Source: Anaerolineaceae bacterium (lineage in GTDB: Bacteria; Chloroflexota; Anaerolineae; Anaerolineales; Villigracilaceae). Taken from it: a stretch of DNA of 51,214 nt. The stretch's first letter is position 1. Each line of letters opens with the position of its first letter. The translations under genes and the position numbers were made by a program. The stretch spans positions 1 through 51,214 of the forward strand of contig WOUS01000014.1 of assembly GCA_009772985.1 (NCBI GenBank), read 5' to 3'. Shown here piece by piece: positions 47,282 to 51,214 of this stretch. The notes below the pieces were generated by a model. It ran no database searches. It was given only the letters and a program-made list of their open reading frames with translations, and was not told where the DNA came from.

Positions 47282-48793
47282 ATGACCGAATACTCTTCCC
47301 TCGAAAAAATCCGCCTCGAAAAGATCGAGGCGCTCCGCAAGGAAGGCGTTGAACCCTTCCCCACCCGCGCCGAGCGGACGCACACGTCCGCGCAGGCCAT
47401 CGCCGCGTTCGAGGCTGCCGAGAAGGACGGCGCCGAGGTGAGCGCCACGCTGGCGGGTCGCATCCGCGCCACGCGCGCGATGGGCAAGTTGACCTTTGCC
47501 CACATCGAGGACGGCGAGGGCAAGATCCAGTTGTTCTTGCGCGTCAACGAGGTCGGGCAGGAACGCGTGGATTTCTTCAATAACCGCTTCGACCTGGGCG
47601 ACTTCATCCAGGCCTCCGGCGCGCTGATGCGCACCCGCACCGGCGAGGTGACCCTGCTCGTCCACGATTACCGGATGCTGGCGAAGGCCGTCTCCCCGCT
47701 CCCGGCGGCGAAGGATGAAACGCTGGAAGACGGGACGGTCGTCCGCCACGCAGCGCTGGAGGACCCGGAACTGCGCGCCCGCCAGCGTTACGCCGACCTG
47801 GCGGTCAACCCCGAGGTGCGCGAAAACTTCCGCAAACGCGCGGCCATCATCCGGTCGCTGCGCGAGTTCCTTGACGGGCAGGGTTTCCTGGAGGTCGAGA
47901 CGCCCATCCTCCAGCCGCTCTACGGCGGCGCGGCGGCGCAACCCTTCGTCACTCATCACAACGAACTCGACCAGGATATGTACCTGCGCATCTCGTTCGA
48001 GTTGTATCTCAAGCGCCTGCTGGTGGGCAACCTGGAGAAGGTCTACGAGATCGGGCGCGACTTCCGCAACGAGGGCGTCTCGTACAAGCACAACCCGGAA
48101 TTCACCCAACTGGAATTCTACTGGGCCTACGCCGACTATTTGCAGGTGATGGAACTGACCGAGCAGATGACCGTCCACGTGCTGGACCGTGTGCTGGGCA
48201 CGCGCAAACTGACCTACCAGGGCCGCGAACTGGACTTCACCCCGCCCTGGCGGCGGCTCTCGATGCGCGACGGCATCCTGGAGACGAGCGGCGTGGACAT
48301 CGCCGCGCACCCCACTGCCGGGTCGCTGTTGAAGGCGATTGCGGCCAAGGGCAAAACTCCCGACCCGCACGCGACGCGCGGCAAGTTGATTGATTTCCTG
48401 GTGAGCGAATTCCTGGAGCCGACGCTCATCCAGCCAACGTTCCTCTATGACTACCCGCGCGACATCTCCCCGCTGGCGAAGTCCAAGCCGGGCGATCCCC
48501 TGACCGTGGAACGGTTCGAGGGTTACGCGGCCGGGTTCGAACTCTGCAATGCGTTCACCGAACTAAACGACCCGCTCGACCAGGAGGCCCGCTTCCTCGA
48601 GATGGGCCGCGACTATGCGGATGGCGAGGAGGAGAAGCATCCCATGGACGAGGATTACCTGCGCGCCATGCGCTGCGGCATGCCTCCCTGCGGCGGCTTC
48701 GGCATGGGGGTGGACCGGCTGGTGATGCTCCTGACCGACCAGCATCATATTCGCGAAGTACTGCTCTTTCCGCACATGCGGAAAGAAGAATAA
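47282..48793 (+). CDS. lysS: Lysyl-tRNA synthetase, class II
   Basis: 503 residues. The anticodon-binding OB-fold (about residues 55-150) has LAGRIRATRAMGKLTFAHIE. The catalytic core has the class II motifs: RAAIIRSLREFLDGQGFLEV (motif 1), IGRDFRNEGVSYKHNPEFTQ (motif 2) and GFGMGVDRLVMLLTDQ (motif 3). The start at 47282 follows GGAAAGGA, and TAAAAT at 47256 may be the -10 box, leaving a short leader. A GCCGCCCTGG/CCAGGGCGGC hairpin (48804-48830) follows the gene and separates it from the convergent diguanylate cyclase. Confidence 0.97.
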   Translation: MTEYSSLEKIRLEKIEALRKEGVEPFPTRAERTHTSAQAIAAFEAAEKDGAEVSATLAGRIRATRAMGKLTFAHIEDGEGKIQLFLRVNEVGQERVDFFNNRFDLGDFIQASGALMRTRTGEVTLLVHDYRMLAKAVSPLPAAKDETLEDGTVVRHAALEDPELRARQRYADLAVNPEVRENFRKRAAIIRSLREFLDGQGFLEVETPILQPLYGGAAAQPFVTHHNELDQDMYLRISFELYLKRLLVGNLEKVYEIGRDFRNEGVSYKHNPEFTQLEFYWAYADYLQVMELTEQMTVHVLDRVLGTRKLTYQGRELDFTPPWRRLSMRDGILETSGVDIAAHPTAGSLLKAIAAKGKTPDPHATRGKLIDFLVSEFLEPTLIQPTFLYDYPRDISPLAKSKPGDPLTVERFEGYAAGFELCNAFTELNDPLDQEARFLEMGRDYADGEEEKHPMDEDYLRAMRCGMPPCGGFGMGVDRLVMLLTDQHHIREVLLFPHMRKEE

Positions 48794-48803
48794 CAGAATC
48801 AGC

Positions 48804-48830
48804 GCCGCCCTGGACACTCTCCAGGGCGGC
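48804..48830. terminator. Hairpin between lysS and the convergent cyclase gene
   Basis: GCCGCCCTGG and CCAGGGCGGC form a perfect 10-bp stem with a 7-nt loop. The flanks are only weakly T-rich (CATGTTT on the plus strand). Confidence 0.65.
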
Positions 48831-48835
48831 CATGT

Positions 48836-50200
48836 TTATGATGTCGCTTTTTGCCGGCTCTTCACACAATTCCGCCCGGCGGACTTGGCATCGTATAAGG
48901 ATTCATCAGCAAGGCGGACGAGTTCGTCCAGCGTGGCGACCTCGTTGGATTTGGGTTCGTAACAGGCAACGCCTAGGCTGACGGTCACGGACGGCGCCGC
49001 TTCCTGGCCGGATACCCGGATTTTCATCAGCTCCTGCCGCAAACGTCCCGCGGTTTTCAGCGCTCCCTCCAGATGGGTTTCCGGCAGCAGGAGAGCAAAC
49101 TCCTCGCCGCCATACCGGCCCAGGAGATCAATGCTCCGCAGGGAGCCGCGGCAGGTATCTACAAGGTCACATAGCACCTTGTCGCCTGTCTGATGGCCGT
49201 AGGTATCATTGAATTTCTTGAAATGGTCCACATCGAGCATGATCAGGGACAGGGAATGGCGATATCGGACCGCCCGCTGGAATTCCTGCTCGGCCAGTTC
49301 GAAAAAATGCCGGCGGTTGAAGCAATCGGTCAGCGGATCCTGCATGGCAAGCCGCTGGACTTCTTCAAACAGGGCGACCCGTTGGGAGATTTGTGTGGCA
49401 GTGAAGATCACCTTGCTGTTGCCATCATCATTCTTTTCCATAACGGCAACCCGGCCCTCAAACCAGTGTTGCTCCCCCGTCATGGTTGGGATCTTGTATT
49501 CGATCACTTGTACTTTCCCTGTTTCGATGGCGCGATGGATGGCGTCTTCCAGCGTCTTGCCGACATCCGCAGGCAGCACATCGCGGATCCGGCGGCCAAG
49601 CAAATCTTCCGGGCGGGCGCACAGGAGGCTGGTTTCGTTCGCCATCACTTCCAAATATCGTCCATCCTGATCGTAAATGAATGACAGGTTGGGCAAGGCA
49701 GCCACGAATGCCCGCAGTTTGCTTTCCCGGTCGCGTAACTGCTCTTGTGACTGCGACAAATCAATAAGGCGGGCTTCCAATTCCCGGTTTGCTGATTGTA
49801 AATTACGCTGGAGCCGTTGCAGCGCCAGGTGTGTTTCGACGCGGGCCAGCACTTCCTCCATCTGGAAGGGTTTGGGTATGTAATCCACCCCGCCTGCCCG
49901 GAATGCTTTGACTTTATCCTCGGTATCGTCAAGCGCGCTGATGAAGATGACCGGAATATCGCGTGTCTGTTCCCCCGACTTGAGTTGTACGCAGACCTCG
50001 TACCCATCCATTTCCGGCATGTTGATATCAAGCAAGACAAGATCGGGCTTTATCTCCTGCGCCAGCCGGAGCGCATCCTCCCCCCGCTCCGCGGTATGGA
50101 CTTCATACCCGCTGCCGGTGAGAATGCGTGAGAGCAGCCGGGTGTTCTCCGGCGCATCGTCCACAACGAGAATCTTCCTGTTCGTCGCTTCTTCTGACAT
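48836..50200 (-). CDS. Response regulator with PAS and GGDEF domains (diguanylate cyclase)
   Basis: 454 residues. The receiver domain (about 9-125) has ILVVDDAPENTRLLS, the phosphorylation Asp in DLVLLDINMPEMDG, and the Lys in YIPKPF. A coiled linker leads to a PAS domain (about 165-285: RAFVAALPNLSFIYDQDGRY). The GGDEF domain (about 290-450) has DPLTDCFNRRHFFE, DVDHFKKFNDTYGH and the active-site RYGGEEFALLLPE. An inhibitory I-site RSID lies 5 residues before GGEEF, so c-di-GMP feedback is expected. It should make c-di-GMP after phosphorylation by a histidine kinase that is not in this window. Confidence 0.95.
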   Translation of the reverse strand: MSEEATNRKILVVDDAPENTRLLSRILTGSGYEVHTAERGEDALRLAQEIKPDLVLLDINMPEMDGYEVCVQLKSGEQTRDIPVIFISALDDTEDKVKAFRAGGVDYIPKPFQMEEVLARVETHLALQRLQRNLQSANRELEARLIDLSQSQEQLRDRESKLRAFVAALPNLSFIYDQDGRYLEVMANETSLLCARPEDLLGRRIRDVLPADVGKTLEDAIHRAIETGKVQVIEYKIPTMTGEQHWFEGRVAVMEKNDDGNSKVIFTATQISQRVALFEEVQRLAMQDPLTDCFNRRHFFELAEQEFQRAVRYRHSLSLIMLDVDHFKKFNDTYGHQTGDKVLCDLVDTCRGSLRSIDLLGRYGGEEFALLLPETHLEGALKTAGRLRQELMKIRVSGQEAAPSVTVSLGVACYEPKSNEVATLDELVRLADESLYDAKSAGRNCVKSRQKATS

Positions 50201-50272
50201 GGGCAGATCCCTTCACCCAGCATCCTATCACAGAACAATGCCGCGGAGCAATCCACCATTTTTCGGGAGTGG

Positions 50273-51180
50273 CTAACATCGTGGGCTAATGAAGTCCATT
50301 ACATTTGCCGAATAGTTTGGATAACGTTGCTTATACAATTGTCTGCTGTTGAAGCAATAAACGAACATTCGCAAAGCACATTCCAACGCGTGCGGGCAAC
50401 GAGAAAAGCAGCGAGACCTTCGAGCCAGGCGAGCCAGATAATGGCGCAGTTCAGAATTATCGCCTTCTACAGAATACGTTTCAGATTTACCTTGTGAAAC
50501 TTCATACCTGCCACCGTGATACCAAAGCCAGGCATATTCTTCAAAACCATCGCTGAAGTACCACTTTGCCTTGGGTGCTTCGTCTACCAGTTGCTGAATG
50601 GCTTCCCGTGTGCGGATCCAGACAACCGCCCACCCCAAAATGCAGCGTGTTTTGCGGTCTACAATCGTCAGGATGTAGATGGTGTTTTTTGGCTCTTTGG
50701 CTTTTAGTGGGGGTAAATTCCTCTTTGGACACGGACGAGACGGACAACACGGAGAAACACGGTTTTTTTCTTTGTCTTTTCCGTAAAAATCTGTCATTCC
50801 GTGCAATCCGTGTACCGTACCCCACTGAATCCCAGAGAACCTGTTTTTTTATCCATGATGAAAGTGAATAATTCGTCCATTTCGACCTCTTTCACTTCTT
50901 CGGGAACGGGTGCTTTTGGCAATGAATTGGCATGTTCGGTCATCCAAAGAGCTATAGTTCGATGGTGCACTTTCAAATGACGAGCGATACGACGAAAATT
51001 GCCTCCGTCAACATACATCTCCCTGGCTCGCTTGCGCAGGCTTTCGGGGTAACCCTTCGCTTTTGGAACAGACGTGTACTTGCGTTGACAGTGCATACAG
51101 CGGTAGCGTTGTGACCCAGCTTCCGTTTTGTCCGCTTTGTTTTGGCGGGTTGTTGAGTGGCAATGTGGGCATGGAATCAT
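50273..51180 (-). pseudogene. IS1-like transposase, interrupted by an ACACGG repeat
   Basis: The N-terminal part (51180 down to about 50845) has a zinc ribbon CPHCHST...YRCMHCQRKYTS, a helix-turn-helix YVDGGNFRRIARHLKVHHRT, and EMDELFTFI with the first catalytic Asp. The C-terminal part (about 50710 down to 50273) has TIVDRKTRCILGWAVV, YFSDGFEEYAWL and the C-terminal Glu region ALRMFVYCFNSRQLYKQRYP. Between them lies a repeat element that breaks the frame, so a full DDE transposase cannot be made unless the frame is restored. It shows the repeat arrived after, or hitched on, this copy. Confidence 0.85.
50727..50816. repeat. ACACGG-type element inside the IS transposase
   Basis: GGACACGGACGAGACGG and ACACGGAGAAACACGG face TCCGTGCAATCCGTGTACC, with TTCCGTAAAAATCTGTC in between. 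It resembles 10442-10517 and disrupts the transposase frame. Confidence 0.7.
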
Positions 51181-51214
51181 ATCCCTATTTTAGCCCACCT
51201 TTTTAGCCACTCCC

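Larger units (their letters stand above)
50265..51214 (-). mobile_element. IS1-like insertion sequence, disrupted
   Basis: The left inverted repeat GGGAGTGGCTAA...GTGGGCTAA (50265-50289) matches the right one (51190-51214, read on the other strand) except for three or four central bases. The element is about 950 bp including an internal repeat insertion. The window ends on the last base of the right repeat, so the target duplication cannot be seen. The organisation (zinc-finger N-terminal part and DDE C-terminal part) and size are IS1-like. Confidence 0.82.

Overview
The window looks like a GC-rich chromosome segment from a Chloroflexota bacterium, most likely class Anaerolineae. I base this on a long mraZ-to-ftsZ division and wall cluster, lipoproteins with Thr/Pro-rich linkers, a NACHT NTPase joined to a formylglycine-generating-enzyme (FGE) domain, a sortase with C-type-lectin repeats, and many small palindromic and heptameric repeats. 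This is inference from gene content; no database search was possible.

Layout. Positions 1-600 are AT-richer and hold a remnant of a NuoB/group-4-hydrogenase small subunit. Positions 604-10405 carry comM/yifB, a fused DppB-DppC permease, two secreted or membrane proteins of unknown role, the NACHT-FGE protein and an RlmI-like rRNA methyltransferase. Positions 10785-28388 are one division and cell-wall operon: mraZ, rsmH, an ftsL-like gene, ftsI, murF, mraY, murD, ftsW, murG, a membrane protein, murC, a 64-residue protein, murB, ddl, ftsQ, ftsA and ftsZ. It starts at a promoter overlapped by three 10-bp-spaced GTGG(G/T) boxes, the expected MraZ operator, and ends at a strong terminator. Most junctions are ATGA-type overlaps. 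murE is not in the cluster.

Positions 28387-35229 are rearranged. A TPR membrane gene lies between two copies of the last 67 bp of obgE, and a lectin-sortase gene without a signal peptide is joined head to head with the tail of an S58-like peptidase. Positions 35287-39047 are bracketed by two copies of a TGTCATTGCGAG repeat and hold a GNAT enzyme, a deacetylase-like lipoprotein and an FGE-domain lipoprotein. Positions 39068-50200 are mostly housekeeping or stress genes: dnaK, a C39-type peptidase, an SbcD-like nuclease, a PIN/AbrB toxin-antitoxin pair, a CaiB-family racemase or transferase, a PIG-L deacetylase, greA, lysS and a response-regulator diguanylate cyclase. The window stops exactly at the right inverted repeat of an IS1-like element whose transposase is broken.

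The most interesting signals are these. (1) Two FGE-domain genes 31 kb apart end in 27-codon segments of identical length. Their variable codons almost all end in C while differing in the first two bases, and similar GC-rich stem-loop DNA follows both. This is the mark expected of diversity-generating-retroelement (DGR) variable regions; no reverse transcriptase or template repeat is in the window. (2) Heptamer tandem repeats occur between genes and in frame inside murC, murD, ddl, obgE and others. (3) Several palindrome families occur, some within coding sequences and one flanked by a 14-bp duplication. (4) Several monocistronic genes have a TATAAT-like box 6-7 nt before ATG, pointing to leaderless transcription.
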